NCBI RefSeq assembly: GCF_003611735.1
Contig: NZ_RAWG01000006.1
Coordinates: forward strand, 1-64,000
Direction of reading: 5' to 3'
Length of the DNA: 64,000 nt
From: Corallococcus sicarius
GTDB taxonomy: Bacteria; Myxococcota; Myxococcia; Myxococcales; Myxococcaceae
Part shown: in pieces, positions 46,197-57,151 of the stretch
Layout: every line of letters begins with the position of its first letter
Numbering within the stretch: the stretch's first letter is position 1
Program-made: the position numbers and the translations under genes
The notes under the pieces: model-generated
The model's input: the letters and a program-made list of their open reading frames with translations, nothing else
What the model was told of the DNA's origin: nothing
Databases searched by the model: none

Positions 46197-46389
46197 CAAG
46201 CATTCCAGATTGCCTGGAGGTTTGAAAGCCCAGGGTAGGAGCGCACTCTCTCTGCGCCTGAGCGCCGCAATCAGAACTCGCGGATAGCGGCTTGGCCCGA
46301 TGCGGCAACGTGAGACCACCTAACCCTCTGGGCCCCCCCATGGGGCGACACCGACTGAAGGACGGGGTCCGTTTCCACCAAGCATGTTC

Positions 46390-46430
46390 TACCCGGATAG
46401 AATTGACGCCTATTTATACCCGGGTAATAT
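46390..46430 (+). promoter_or_regulatory. Promoter and palindrome before the DUF2239 gene
   Basis: TTGACG (46403-46408), a 16-base spacer and TAATAT (46425-46430) form a promoter ending six bases before the ATG at 46437, so the message is probably leaderless. The perfect palindrome TACCCGGGTA (46417-46426) overlaps the -10 box, and a near copy, TACCCGGATA, lies at 46390-46399 upstream of the -35 box: a likely two-site operator. Confidence 0.6.
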
Positions 46431-46436
46431 CTGCCC

Positions 46437-47030
46437 ATGCCTTCCCCATCTGACTGCTGGACCGCCTTCGCGGGACAGCGCCTCCTCGCCTCCGGTCCTC
46501 CGTCCGAGGTCGTCACCGCGGCCCGCCGCGCGCTCGACGCTGGGGAACCCGAGTCCCTCCTGCTGTTCGATGACGCCACGGGCCGTCAGGTCGACTTCCA
46601 CCTGCGCGGCTCGCTGGAGGAGGTGCTCGCCCGCCTCCAGCCAGCGCCAGAGCCTGCGGCGGAAGCCTCCGAGTCCCGCGGCCCCGGACGTCCGAAGCTG
46701 GGCGTGGTGGCCCGCGAGGTGACGCTGCTGCCCCGGCATTGGGAGTGGCTGGCCACCCAGCCGGGCGGCGCCTCCGTGGCGCTGCGCAAGCTGGTGGAGG
46801 CTGCCCGCGCGACGCACGGCGATGCCGACCGCGTCCGTCAGGCCCAGGCCGCCGCGGATCGCTTCATGACCACGATGGCCGGCAACGCTCCGGGCTACGA
46901 GGAAGCGGCCCGCGCGCTCTACGCAGGTGACCGCGCCCGCTTCAACAAGTGGACCCGCGCGTGGCCGGACGACATCCGCGACTGCGCACGCCGACTCGCG
47001 GCTCCCGCGTTCACCAGGGAGGCGCCGTGA
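46437..47030 (+). CDS. DUF2239 family protein
   Basis: A 197-residue protein with no signal peptide. FAGQRLLASGPPSEVVTAAR and LLLFDDATGRQVDFHLRGS at the start, RGPGRPKLGVVAREVTLLPR followed by HWEWLATQPGGASVALRKLV in the middle, and a helical C-terminus (MTTMAGNAPGYEEAARALYA, WPDDIRDCARRLA) are the DUF2239 blocks. GRPKLG followed by the basic/aromatic helix looks like a DNA- or RNA-contacting motif, but the biochemical role of the family is unknown. The ATG is preceded by a promoter and not by a ribosome-binding site. Its stop overlaps the GTG of the oxidoreductase gene. Confidence 0.85.
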   Translation: MPSPSDCWTAFAGQRLLASGPPSEVVTAARRALDAGEPESLLLFDDATGRQVDFHLRGSLEEVLARLQPAPEPAAEASESRGPGRPKLGVVAREVTLLPRHWEWLATQPGGASVALRKLVEAARATHGDADRVRQAQAAADRFMTTMAGNAPGYEEAARALYAGDRARFNKWTRAWPDDIRDCARRLAAPAFTREAP

Positions 47031-48046
47031 GTACACCCGTCAACCGCCAGTGGGTGCTGCGAGCGCGCCCGCTGGATGACGTCTCCGATCGCTGCTTCGA
47101 GCTGCGCAAACGCCCCGTGCCCACGCCCGGCCCCGGTGAAGCGCTCGTGCGCGTCCTCTGGCTGGCCATTGAACCGACGCAGCGCACGTGGCTCAACGCA
47201 CATGCGACCTACACGCAGCCCGTCGCGCTCGGAGAGGTGATGCGGGGCGCGGGCGTGGGCCAGGTCATCGCCTCCCGGACGGAGCGGCTCGCGGTGGGCG
47301 ACCACGTGGCGGGGCTGACGGGCTGGCAGGACTACGTGTTGACCCAAGACGCCGGCCTCTTCGGCTTCAACAAGGTGCCGGACGGCATCGACCCCAAGGC
47401 GATGTTGAACCTCTACGGCGCGAGCGGTCTCACCGCCTGGATTGGCATCACGGACATCGGCCGCACCGCTCCGGGCGAGACCGTCCTCGTGTCTGGCGCC
47501 GCGGGCAGCGTCGGCAGCATCGCGGGGCAGGTGGCCCGACTCCGGGGCTGCCGCGTCATCGGCATCGCGGGCGGACCGCGCAAGTGCGACTGGGTCACCC
47601 GGGTCGCCGGGTTCGACGCGTGCATCGACTACAAGTCCGAGGACGTGCGAGCTCGCCTTCGAGAACTCGCGCCGCAGGGTGTGCATGTCGTCTTCGACAA
47701 CGTGGGCGGTCCGGTGCTGGAGGCCGCGTTGGACCACCTCGCTCGCGGTGCGCGGGTGGTGCTCAACGGATCCATCGCGTCGGGCTACAAGGACAACAGC
47801 TACGGCGTCGCGCCTCGCAATTACATGCAGCTCGCCTTCCAGCGGGCGAGGATGGAAGGCTTCATCTTCCTCGACCACGTCTCGCGCTTCCCAGAGGCCT
47901 TCCGCGAGCTGTCCACCTGGGCCGCCAGCGGGCAGCTCCTCTGCGCCGAGACCGTCGCTGAAGGACTGGAACAGGCGCCCATGGCCTTGCAGGGCCTGTT
48001 CGAAGGGAACAACCTGGGCAAGCAGCTGGTTCGCATCGCCACCTGA
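47027..48046 (+). CDS. MDR-superfamily NADP-dependent oxidoreductase (curcumin/leukotriene reductase type)
   Basis: A 339-residue zinc-free medium-chain reductase. It starts NRQWVLRARPLDDVSDRCFE. YGASGLTAWIGITDIG, VLVSGAAGSVGSIAGQVARL (cofactor loop), GIAGGPRKCDWV (NADP 2'-phosphate recognition), FDNVGG and YKDNSYGVAPRNYMQLAFQR are blocks of the double-bond-reductase subfamily (PTGR/CurA-like), which reduce the C=C bond of enones. GTG start coupled to the DUF2239 stop (GTGA), with AGGGAGG before it. Confidence 0.9.
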   Translation: MSTPVNRQWVLRARPLDDVSDRCFELRKRPVPTPGPGEALVRVLWLAIEPTQRTWLNAHATYTQPVALGEVMRGAGVGQVIASRTERLAVGDHVAGLTGWQDYVLTQDAGLFGFNKVPDGIDPKAMLNLYGASGLTAWIGITDIGRTAPGETVLVSGAAGSVGSIAGQVARLRGCRVIGIAGGPRKCDWVTRVAGFDACIDYKSEDVRARLRELAPQGVHVVFDNVGGPVLEAALDHLARGARVVLNGSIASGYKDNSYGVAPRNYMQLAFQRARMEGFIFLDHVSRFPEAFRELSTWAASGQLLCAETVAEGLEQAPMALQGLFEGNNLGKQLVRIAT

Positions 48047-48072
48047 GTCCCCCACCCCGCAGGGAGCCGCGG

Positions 48073-48531
48073 ATGAACTTCCAGACCACGCTGACCGCCG
48101 TCCTCGCTGTCGCCGCGAGCGCCACTGCTGAAGCCCGCGACCCCGCGCAGGACGAACGCGACCTGCTCAGGGTCGAAGCGGCCCTCTGCCGCGCCTTCGA
48201 AGCCGGCGACGCCGACACCCTGCGCAAGAGCCTGGACAAGAAGTTCACGCTCACGGACTCGCAGGGCACCGTGACGAACTTCGACCAGAACCTCGCGGAG
48301 GTGTCCAAGAGAGACCCCGTCTACGAGGTCTTCAAGAACCACCACCAGAAGGTCGTCCTGTACGGCGACGCCGCCGTCGTCACCGGCATCACCACCCTCA
48401 AGGGCCACTCCGGCAAGGTGCAATTCGCGGGCGACTTCCAGTTCACCGACACCTGGGTCTACCGCGAAGGCCAGTGGAAGCTCGCCGCGAGCCACGTGAC
48501 GAAACTGTCCAAGCCCGCCGCCGCCCCCTGA
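48073..48531 (+). CDS. Secreted DUF4440/SnoaL-like (NTF2-fold) protein
   Basis: A 152-residue protein with signal peptide (TLTAVLAVAASATAEA) and one NTF2-like cone domain: LLRVEAALCRAFEAGDADTL, KKFTLTDSQG, ITTLKGH and FTDTWVYREGQWKLAASHVT. This is the SnoaL/DUF4440 pattern of small ligand-binding or isomerase-like proteins. It probably ends the operon with DUF2239 and the oxidoreductase (27-base gap, AGGGAGCC ribosome-binding site). The ligand is unknown. Confidence 0.8.
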   Translation: MNFQTTLTAVLAVAASATAEARDPAQDERDLLRVEAALCRAFEAGDADTLRKSLDKKFTLTDSQGTVTNFDQNLAEVSKRDPVYEVFKNHHQKVVLYGDAAVVTGITTLKGHSGKVQFAGDFQFTDTWVYREGQWKLAASHVTKLSKPAAAP

Positions 48532-48545
48532 GCCGCATCCACGCG

Positions 48546-49982
48546 TCAGGCCCCACCCGACGCCGCGGCAATACAGGCGCCCAGGCGCCGCAATCCCTCC
48601 GCGATGCGCGAGGTCGGTATCGCGCCATAGCCGAGCACCAGGCCCGCCTTCGCGCGAGGCCCGGCGCAGTAGCGTGAGAGCGTGAAGAGCCCGACGCCCG
48701 CCGCATGGGCCCGCACCACGGCCTCCCGCTCCAGCTTCAGGCCTCCCCGCCGGAACGTCGCGCTCAGGTGCAGGCCCGCCATGGATGGCAGGGGTTGAAG
48801 CCAGTCACCGCAGTGGCGCGTCAGGCCTTCCAGGACGCGCTCGTGCCGCTCCTCGTACTCCCGCCGCATCTTGCGGATGTGCCGCGCGAGCAGCCCTCCG
48901 TCGATGAAGCGCGCGAGCGCCGCCTGCGCTGGAAGCTGGCTGTGCCAGTCCATCACGCGCTTGGCCCACCGCAGCTCCCGCTGGAGCGACGGCGGCGCGA
49001 TGAGGAAACCCAGCCGCAGCACCGGCAGCATCACCTTCGAGAACGACCCCACGTAGAGGACGCGGCCGGAGCGATCCAACCCATGCAGCGTCTCCAGGGG
49101 CCGGCCACCGAAGCGGAACTCGCTGTCGTAGTCGTCTTCAATGATGACCGCGTCCCGCTGCTTCGCCCAGTCGAGCAGCGCGCTCCGCCGGGCCGGGGAC
49201 ATGGGCATGCCCAGCGGGAACTGATGGGACGGCGTGACGTACACGAGGCGCGCGGAGTCCGGCAGCGCGCGAACGTCGAGCCCCTCCGCGTCCACGGGGA
49301 CGGGGACGACGCGCGCGCCCAGGGACTGGAACAACAGCCGCGCGGGCGGATAGCCCGGGTCCTCCACCGCGACGCAGTCCCCCGGTTCGAGGAGCACCCG
49401 TCCCACGAGGTCGAGCGCCTGCTGCGCCCCATGCGTGATGAGGACGTCGTCGGCCTCCGCGTGGACGCCCCGCGCGACGCCCACGTGCCGGGCCACTGCT
49501 TCACGCAGCCCCGCGTGCCCCGCCGCTTCGGCATACCCTTCGGACAGCGTGGCGGCCCGGAGCTGGCGCGCCACCAGCCTGCGCCACGTCTCGAAGGGGA
49601 AGTGCGAGGCATCCGGAATGCCGATGCGGAAATCGTAGGCGGTGGGAGCCAGGAGCACGGGCTCCCCGGGCAGCTCGCGCCAGAAGGCCCGGGCGCGCAG
49701 GCGCACCCCGGGGGCCGCTTCCGCTCGACCGCGCCGCGAGGATGGCTCGCCCTGGACGAAGCTGCCCGCGCGCGTCCGCCCTTCCAGGAGCCCCTCGGCG
49801 GTGAGCCACTCGTAGGCCACGCCCACGGTGTTGCGGGACACGTCCAGGCGCAGCGCCAGCTCCCGGGTGGGCGGCAGCCGCTCCCCGCGTCGCAGGCGCC
49901 CATCGAGGATGGCCGCGCGCAGCTCGCGGTAGATCTGCCCGGACAGGTCCCGGCGGCCCTGGAGGGTCACGTGGAAATCCAT
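48546..49982 (-). CDS. MocR-type GntR regulator with aminotransferase-like domain
   Basis: A 478-residue MocR/PdxR-type protein. The N-terminal winged helix (about 15-85, LRRGERLPPTRELALRLDVS followed by RNTVGVAYEWL) is followed by a fold-type I aminotransferase domain with GDCVAVEDPGYPPARL, EDDYDSEFRFGG and the PLP lysine in GSFSKVMLP. Such regulators bind PLP or amino-acid adducts and control one divergent target. The start ATG 49982 has GGGAG upstream. The divergent cupin gene and the ATTGG-C-CCAAT palindrome between them are probably its target and operator. Confidence 0.9.
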   Translation of the reverse strand: MDFHVTLQGRRDLSGQIYRELRAAILDGRLRRGERLPPTRELALRLDVSRNTVGVAYEWLTAEGLLEGRTRAGSFVQGEPSSRRGRAEAAPGVRLRARAFWRELPGEPVLLAPTAYDFRIGIPDASHFPFETWRRLVARQLRAATLSEGYAEAAGHAGLREAVARHVGVARGVHAEADDVLITHGAQQALDLVGRVLLEPGDCVAVEDPGYPPARLLFQSLGARVVPVPVDAEGLDVRALPDSARLVYVTPSHQFPLGMPMSPARRSALLDWAKQRDAVIIEDDYDSEFRFGGRPLETLHGLDRSGRVLYVGSFSKVMLPVLRLGFLIAPPSLQRELRWAKRVMDWHSQLPAQAALARFIDGGLLARHIRKMRREYEERHERVLEGLTRHCGDWLQPLPSMAGLHLSATFRRGGLKLEREAVVRAHAAGVGLFTLSRYCAGPRAKAGLVLGYGAIPTSRIAEGLRRLGACIAAASGGA

Positions 49983-49999
49983 GCCCGATGCTCCCATGG

Positions 50000-50010
50000 A
50001 TTGGCCCAAT
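50000..50010. promoter_or_regulatory. Palindrome ATTGG-C-CCAAT between MocR and the cupin gene
   Basis: A perfect 5-base inverted repeat with a 1-base centre, 18 bases before the MocR ATG and 56 bases before the cupin ATG. ATTGG-type half-sites are common in MocR operators, so this is the likely binding site. Confidence 0.5.
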
Positions 50011-50065
50011 GGAAATCGTCAATCCTGGCCCTCCCACGGGTCCAGCAGGAAGGCATCCTGCCCCC

Positions 50066-50524
50066 ATGACCGCCTCCACCCTCCTCGCGTCCCTCCCCGT
50101 CGACTCCGAACGCATCCCGTGGATCCCCATGGAGTCTCCGGGCCTCTCGTACAAGCCGCTCCGCTTCTTCCGCGACGGGAGCGGCTGGGTGTACCTGTTC
50201 CGGCTGGAGCCCGGCACCCATATCCCGCGCCACCGTCACACCGGCGAGGTGCACGCCTTCAACCTCGCGGGCCGTCGCCAGCTCCTCGACACCGGAGAGG
50301 TGGTGGGCCCCGGCGGCTACGTCTACGAACCGCAGGGCAACGTCGACAGCTGGAAGGTGGTGGGCGAGGAGCCGGTGGTCCTGCTCATCAACGTCCGCGG
50401 CGGGATTGAGTACCTGGGTGAGGACGGCCAGGTCCTCCGCTCCGCGATGCCCGCCGACCGGCTGGAGAGCTACCGGCGCTGGTGCCAGGAGAACGGCGCG
50501 GAGTTCCTGGCGACCTGCGAGTGA
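50066..50524 (+). CDS. Cupin-domain protein (2,4'-dihydroxyacetophenone dioxygenase-like)
   Basis: A 152-residue single cupin barrel. Metal ligands are seen in [14 protein letters not shown] (His, His, Glu, His) and later in the second cupin motif [10 protein letters not shown], which has no His. [15 protein letters not shown] at the start is typical of the dihydroxyacetophenone-dioxygenase-like group. The missing third histidine leaves enzyme activity open; it could be a small-molecule binder. It is divergent from the MocR gene and probably its target. Confidence 0.8.
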   Translation: MTASTLLASLPVDSERIPWIPMESPGLSYKPLRFFRDGSGWVYLFRLEPGTHIPRHRHTGEVHAFNLAGRRQLLDTGEVVGPGGYVYEPQGNVDSWKVVGEEPVVLLINVRGGIEYLGEDGQVLRSAMPADRLESYRRWCQENGAEFLATCE

Positions 50525-50630
50525 GGAAGCCCCCCCGACCCTGGCACGTGAGGGAGCACCCGGGCGGGCGAGCCCCCGCCCACAGCAGCTTTCTTCCCTC
50601 GGGGCCGGGGTTGGGGGAAACACGTACACC

Positions 50631-52028
<1,398 letters not shown>

Positions 52029-52063
52029 CGCCGTCCGCCGAACCCGGGGGCAGGAACGACGAA

Positions 52064-52094
52064 GGGCACCGCGGGCGTACGGCCCACGGTGCCC
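52064..52094. terminator. Bidirectional terminator-like hairpin
   Basis: A stem GGGCACCG / CGGTGCCC with a 15-base loop lies between the convergent sthA and ahcY stops. There is no T-run. Confidence 0.45.
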
Positions 52095-52116
52095 CGGGTG
52101 TCACGGACGCCCGCGC

Positions 52117-53547
<1,431 letters not shown>

Positions 53548-53635
53548 GGAATGGCTCCGGGTCCAGGTGGCGCGCCGTCCTGGCGAGGAGGAGGTCAGAC
53601 CTTCGGCCGGACTCACCCTCGCAAGAAACGCGTAC

Positions 53636-53708
53636 AGGTGAGCGCCGTTGGGTCATTCGGCTTCGAGCCTGGGGCCGGGAAGGCCTCGCAACGCTCCTCG
53701 AAGTCGCC
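53636..53708 (-). promoter_or_regulatory. SAH riboswitch in the ahcY leader
   Basis: On the minus strand the leader reads CGAGGAGCGTTGCGAGG, a GGCC-TTCCC-GGCC hairpin, CCCAGGCTCG, then CCAACGGCGCTCA: the conserved core of SAH riboswitches in the right order and spacing. P1 is CTTCGAG (53703-53697) with CTCGAAG (53667-53661), seven perfect pairs. The pseudoknot pairs GAGCGU with GCGCUC (one G-U). Downstream, GGTGAG (53617-53612) can pair with CTCACC (53641-53636), which overlaps the pseudoknot strand, offering an alternative fold when no ligand is bound. Confidence 0.92.
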
Positions 53709-53839
53709 TTGCAAACTACGGCAAGGCGCTCCGGATTTCAAAGGGAGATTGCCGGCCCGGGCCCGGCCGGCGGTCGCATGGAGGGGGATACTGGAGGACA
53801 TCCGCCCGTCCCCCTACCCGCCCCCACTTCGTGCCAGCG

Positions 53840-54139
53840 CTACCGGCAGGTGGAGAAGACGACGTCTTCGTAGTACCCGGTCGTGATCCCGTAGCGCTCG
53901 CCGCCACCGGTGGTGCAGCCGCAGTTCTGCCGGCCGACGATGGTCGTCATGGAGGAGTCACTGTAGAAGTAGCGGGTGGAGATGCTCCGCCCGTTGCAGA
54001 GCCTCCAGGCCTGCGCCGTCACCTCCGGCGCGGCGGCTTCAGACGCGGGTTCGAGGACTTCCTCTCCGGTGGGCGCGCCTCCACAGGCGGTGAGGAACAG
54101 GGCGGCGATGCACGCCCCCAGGGCGCTCTTGCTCAGCAT
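53840..54139 (-). CDS. Small DUF6289-like lipoprotein
   Basis: A 99-residue protein. Signal peptide LGACIAALFLTAC gives a lipid-anchored Cys20. The short mature part contains RYFYSDSSMTTIVGRQNCGC and GITTGYYEDVVFSTCR, with four cysteines besides the anchor. The YYSD-x-VG-x-C-x-G pattern resembles the small DUF6289-type proteins common in myxobacteria. The function is unknown. It ends 292 bases upstream of the ahcY start, on the same strand; the riboswitch lies in between. The promoter region between it and the divergent ATPase (54140-54349) is AT-rich around 54204-54245. Confidence 0.65.
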   Translation of the reverse strand: MLSKSALGACIAALFLTACGGAPTGEEVLEPASEAAAPEVTAQAWRLCNGRSISTRYFYSDSSMTTIVGRQNCGCTTGGGERYGITTGYYEDVVFSTCR

Positions 54140-54349
54140 GGGTGACTCCGCAGGTCGCGATGCGCGGGACAGTCCGCCCCATCCATCATTCCTGCCCTCA
54201 CCTTGAAAAACCAGCCTTCCCGCCAAATCCAAATAAATCACAAACATCCAGCATGAACGCAGCCGGGCTTGCTGGCCGACGAGCCCAAGGCTGCCGTTCC
54301 AGGTCCCTGCGTCCGGGAGTGCCCAGCTTCCCTCCGGGGGAGACACGCC

Positions 54350-57151
54350 ATGCGCGAGCAGCCGGGCAATGAGGGTGAAGGCAGGCCCGTCGCGTGGCAT
54401 GCCCTGCCGCCTGAAGCGGTGCTGGAGCAGTTGGAGAGCACGGGCACGGGTCTCACGGAGCAGGCGGCCGTGGAGCGCCTGGCCCGCCACGGCCCCAATG
54501 TGCTGCAGCGCGAGCGCGGCGACAGCGCGTGGAAGCTCTTGTGGCGGCAGATCAACAGCCCGCTCATCTGGGTGCTCATCGCCTCCGCCGCGCTGGCCAT
54601 CCTCCTGGGCAAGGTGACGGACGGGCTGGTGGTGGCCGCCGTGGTGGTGCTCAACACGCTCATCGGCTTCGTGCAGGAGTACCGCGCGGGCAAGGCCATC
54701 CAGGCCCTGGGCCACATGGTGCCGGAGTCCACCACGGTGGTGCGCGACGGACGCCCGGTGGCCCTGCCCGCCTCCCGGCTGGTGCCGGGTGACGTCGTGC
54801 AGCTCGCGTCCGGTGACCGCGTGCCCGCGGACGTGCGCCTCCTCCACGCGCGCAACCTCCAGGTGGAGGAGGCCGCCCTCACCGGGGAGTCCGTCCCGTC
54901 CACCAAGCGCGTCGCGGCCGTGGCCCGGGACGCGGAGCTGGGGGACCGCGCGAGCCTCGCCTTCGGGGGCACCCTGGTGACGTCCGGCACGACGACGGCG
55001 GTCGTCGTCGCCACGGGGAGCACCACCGAGCTGGGCCGCATCTCCCACTTGATGGAGCAGGCCACCGACCTGAGCACGCCGCTCACGCGCGAGCTGGCGC
55101 GGCTGGGCCGCATCATCACGGCGGGCATCGTCCTGCTGTCCGCCGTGCTGCTCGGCGTGGGGATGGTGCGCGGGTATGCGTTCAGCGACGCCGTGATGGT
55201 GGCCGTCACCCTGGCGGTGGCCGCCATCCCGGAAGGCCTGCCCGCCATCGTCACCATCGCGCTGGCCATTGGCGTGCAACGCATGGCGGCCCGCCGCGCC
55301 GTCATCCGCAAGCTGCCCGCGGTGGAGACGCTGGGCAGCACCACCGTCATCTGCACGGACAAGACGGGCACCCTCACCCGCAATGAGATGACCGTGCGCG
55401 CGCTGTGGACGCGGGACGGGCGCTACGAGCTCACCGGCGTGGGCCACGCCCCCGAAGGCCAGCTCCTGTGGGGCGGCAAGCCCACCGACGCGCCTCCCGA
55501 GGACGTCATCTGCCTGCTGCGCGCGGGCGTGCTCTGCAACGAAGCCAGCCTGCTGGCCGGCTCCGGGCAGGACGGCGCCGGACGCTGGCGATTGACGGGG
55601 GACCCGACCGAGGGCGCGCTGCTCGTCGCCGCGGAGAAGGTGGGGCTGGGCGTGGCCGACGTGCGCAAGCGCCGCCCCCGCCTGGACGCCATCCCCTTCG
55701 AGTCGGAGCAGCAGTTCATGGCCACGCTCCACGCGGACGGTCCGGAGAACCGGGACCTGTTCCTCAAGGGCGCCCCGGAGGTCGTGCTGCGCCGCTGCGT
55801 GCCGGAGACAGGAGGAGACGCCGTGCTGGCGGAGGTGGAGCGCATGGCCCGGCAGGGGATGCGCGTGCTCGCGGTCGCGCGCAAGGACGCGCCCGGGGCC
55901 ACGGCCCTCCAGGCGGAGGACGTGGAGGACGGCTTCACGCTGCTGGGCCTGCAGGGGATGATCGACCCGCCTCGCGAGGAGGCCGTGGCCGCGGTGAAGG
56001 GCTGCCACAGCGCGGGCATCCACGTGAAGATGATGACCGGCGACCACCTGGCCACGGCGGAGGCCATCGGGCTCCAGCTGGGCATCCACTCGGCGGAGCG
56101 TCCGGGCCTCACGGGCGCGCGCCTGTCCGCGCTGGACGACGCGGCGCTCCTCCAGGCGGTGAAGGACACGAACGTGTTCGCGCGCGTGGCCCCTGAACAC
56201 AAGCTGCGCCTGGTGCGGGCGCTCCAGGCGGAGGGCCACGTGGTGGCGATGACGGGCGACGGCGTCAACGACGCCCCCGCGCTCAAGCAGGCGAACATCG
56301 GCGTGGCCATGGGCATCACCGGCACGGCGGTGTCCCGCGAGGCGGCGGACCTGGTGCTGACGGATGACAACTTCGCCACCATCGTCTCCGCCGTGGAGGA
56401 GGGCCGCCGCGTCTACGACAACCTCATCAAGTCCCTGGCCTTCGTGCTGCCCACCAACCTGGGGCTCGCCCTCATCCTCATGGCGGCCGTGGCCTTCTTC
56501 CCCATCCAGGAGGCTGCGGGTGTGCACGCGCCGCTGATGGCCATGCGGCCCACGCAGCTCTTGTGGATCAACCTGGTGGCCACCGTCACGCTGGCGCTGC
56601 CCCTGGCCTTCGAGGCCCGTGAGCGCCACGTCATGAGCCGCCCGCCCCGCGCCCCCGACGCCCCGGTGCTCAACCGCTTCGTGATGATGCGCACCGGCCT
56701 CGTCGCGCTCCTGATGGCGGCGGGCGCCATTGGCCTGTTCCTCTGGGAGTTCACGCGCGAGGGCCCCGGCCGGGACGCGTCGGGCCCCGGGCGGCTGGCC
56801 GAGGCGCAGACGATGGCGGTCAACACCGTCATCAGCTTCCAGATCTTCTACCTGTGGCTGTGCCGCACCCTGATGGGCTCGATGCGGGAGGTGGGGCTGT
56901 GGGGCAACCGCACCGTGTTCGTGGGCATCGCGACGCTGGTTCTGCTACAGGCCGCGTTCATGTACGTGCCCTTCTTCCAGCGCATCTTCGGCTCCGCGCC
57001 CCTGTCCGCCGGGGACATCGCCCGCTCGGTGCTGGCCGGCGCGGTGGTGCTGCCCATCGTGGGGCTGGAGAAGTGGCTGCGCTCGCGGGGCGGAAGGCGC
57101 CACGGGGGCATGACTCCCTTCCACCCCTCACCGACCTGGACGTCGCCATGA
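54350..57151 (+). CDS. P-type cation-transporting ATPase (type II)
   Basis: A 933-residue membrane pump. A cation-ATPase N-domain, then M1-M2 (about 62-110), the actuator loop LTGESVP, M3-M4 with AAIPEGLPAIVTIALAIG, the phosphorylation motif DKTGT (Asp337), nucleotide-domain KGAPEVVL, hinge TGDGVNDAP (about 635-643) and six C-terminal helices follow. The PEGLP motif places it with Ca2+/Mn2+/Na+ pumps. In M6, NLVATVTLALPL lacks the Asp of the classic calcium site (NxxxD), so the ion is uncertain. GGGGGAGA precedes the ATG. The stop overlaps the start of the universal stress protein gene, suggesting a joint stress role. Confidence 0.9.
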   Translation: MREQPGNEGEGRPVAWHALPPEAVLEQLESTGTGLTEQAAVERLARHGPNVLQRERGDSAWKLLWRQINSPLIWVLIASAALAILLGKVTDGLVVAAVVVLNTLIGFVQEYRAGKAIQALGHMVPESTTVVRDGRPVALPASRLVPGDVVQLASGDRVPADVRLLHARNLQVEEAALTGESVPSTKRVAAVARDAELGDRASLAFGGTLVTSGTTTAVVVATGSTTELGRISHLMEQATDLSTPLTRELARLGRIITAGIVLLSAVLLGVGMVRGYAFSDAVMVAVTLAVAAIPEGLPAIVTIALAIGVQRMAARRAVIRKLPAVETLGSTTVICTDKTGTLTRNEMTVRALWTRDGRYELTGVGHAPEGQLLWGGKPTDAPPEDVICLLRAGVLCNEASLLAGSGQDGAGRWRLTGDPTEGALLVAAEKVGLGVADVRKRRPRLDAIPFESEQQFMATLHADGPENRDLFLKGAPEVVLRRCVPETGGDAVLAEVERMARQGMRVLAVARKDAPGATALQAEDVEDGFTLLGLQGMIDPPREEAVAAVKGCHSAGIHVKMMTGDHLATAEAIGLQLGIHSAERPGLTGARLSALDDAALLQAVKDTNVFARVAPEHKLRLVRALQAEGHVVAMTGDGVNDAPALKQANIGVAMGITGTAVSREAADLVLTDDNFATIVSAVEEGRRVYDNLIKSLAFVLPTNLGLALILMAAVAFFPIQEAAGVHAPLMAMRPTQLLWINLVATVTLALPLAFEARERHVMSRPPRAPDAPVLNRFVMMRTGLVALLMAAGAIGLFLWEFTREGPGRDASGPGRLAEAQTMAVNTVISFQIFYLWLCRTLMGSMREVGLWGNRTVFVGIATLVLLQAAFMYVPFFQRIFGSAPLSAGDIARSVLAGAVVLPIVGLEKWLRSRGGRRHGGMTPFHPSPTWTSP

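Noticed and set aside
39050-46436. Attachment-site repeats at the borders of the Zorya island
   Set aside because: Comparison of both flanks gave only an 8-base shared word (AGCGCCGC), expected by chance at this GC content. No integrase is present.
53840-56629. A 929-codon minus-strand open frame opposite the P-type ATPase
   Set aside because: Only its last 99 codons (53840-54139) look like a protein, with a signal peptide. The rest is antisense to the conserved ATPase.
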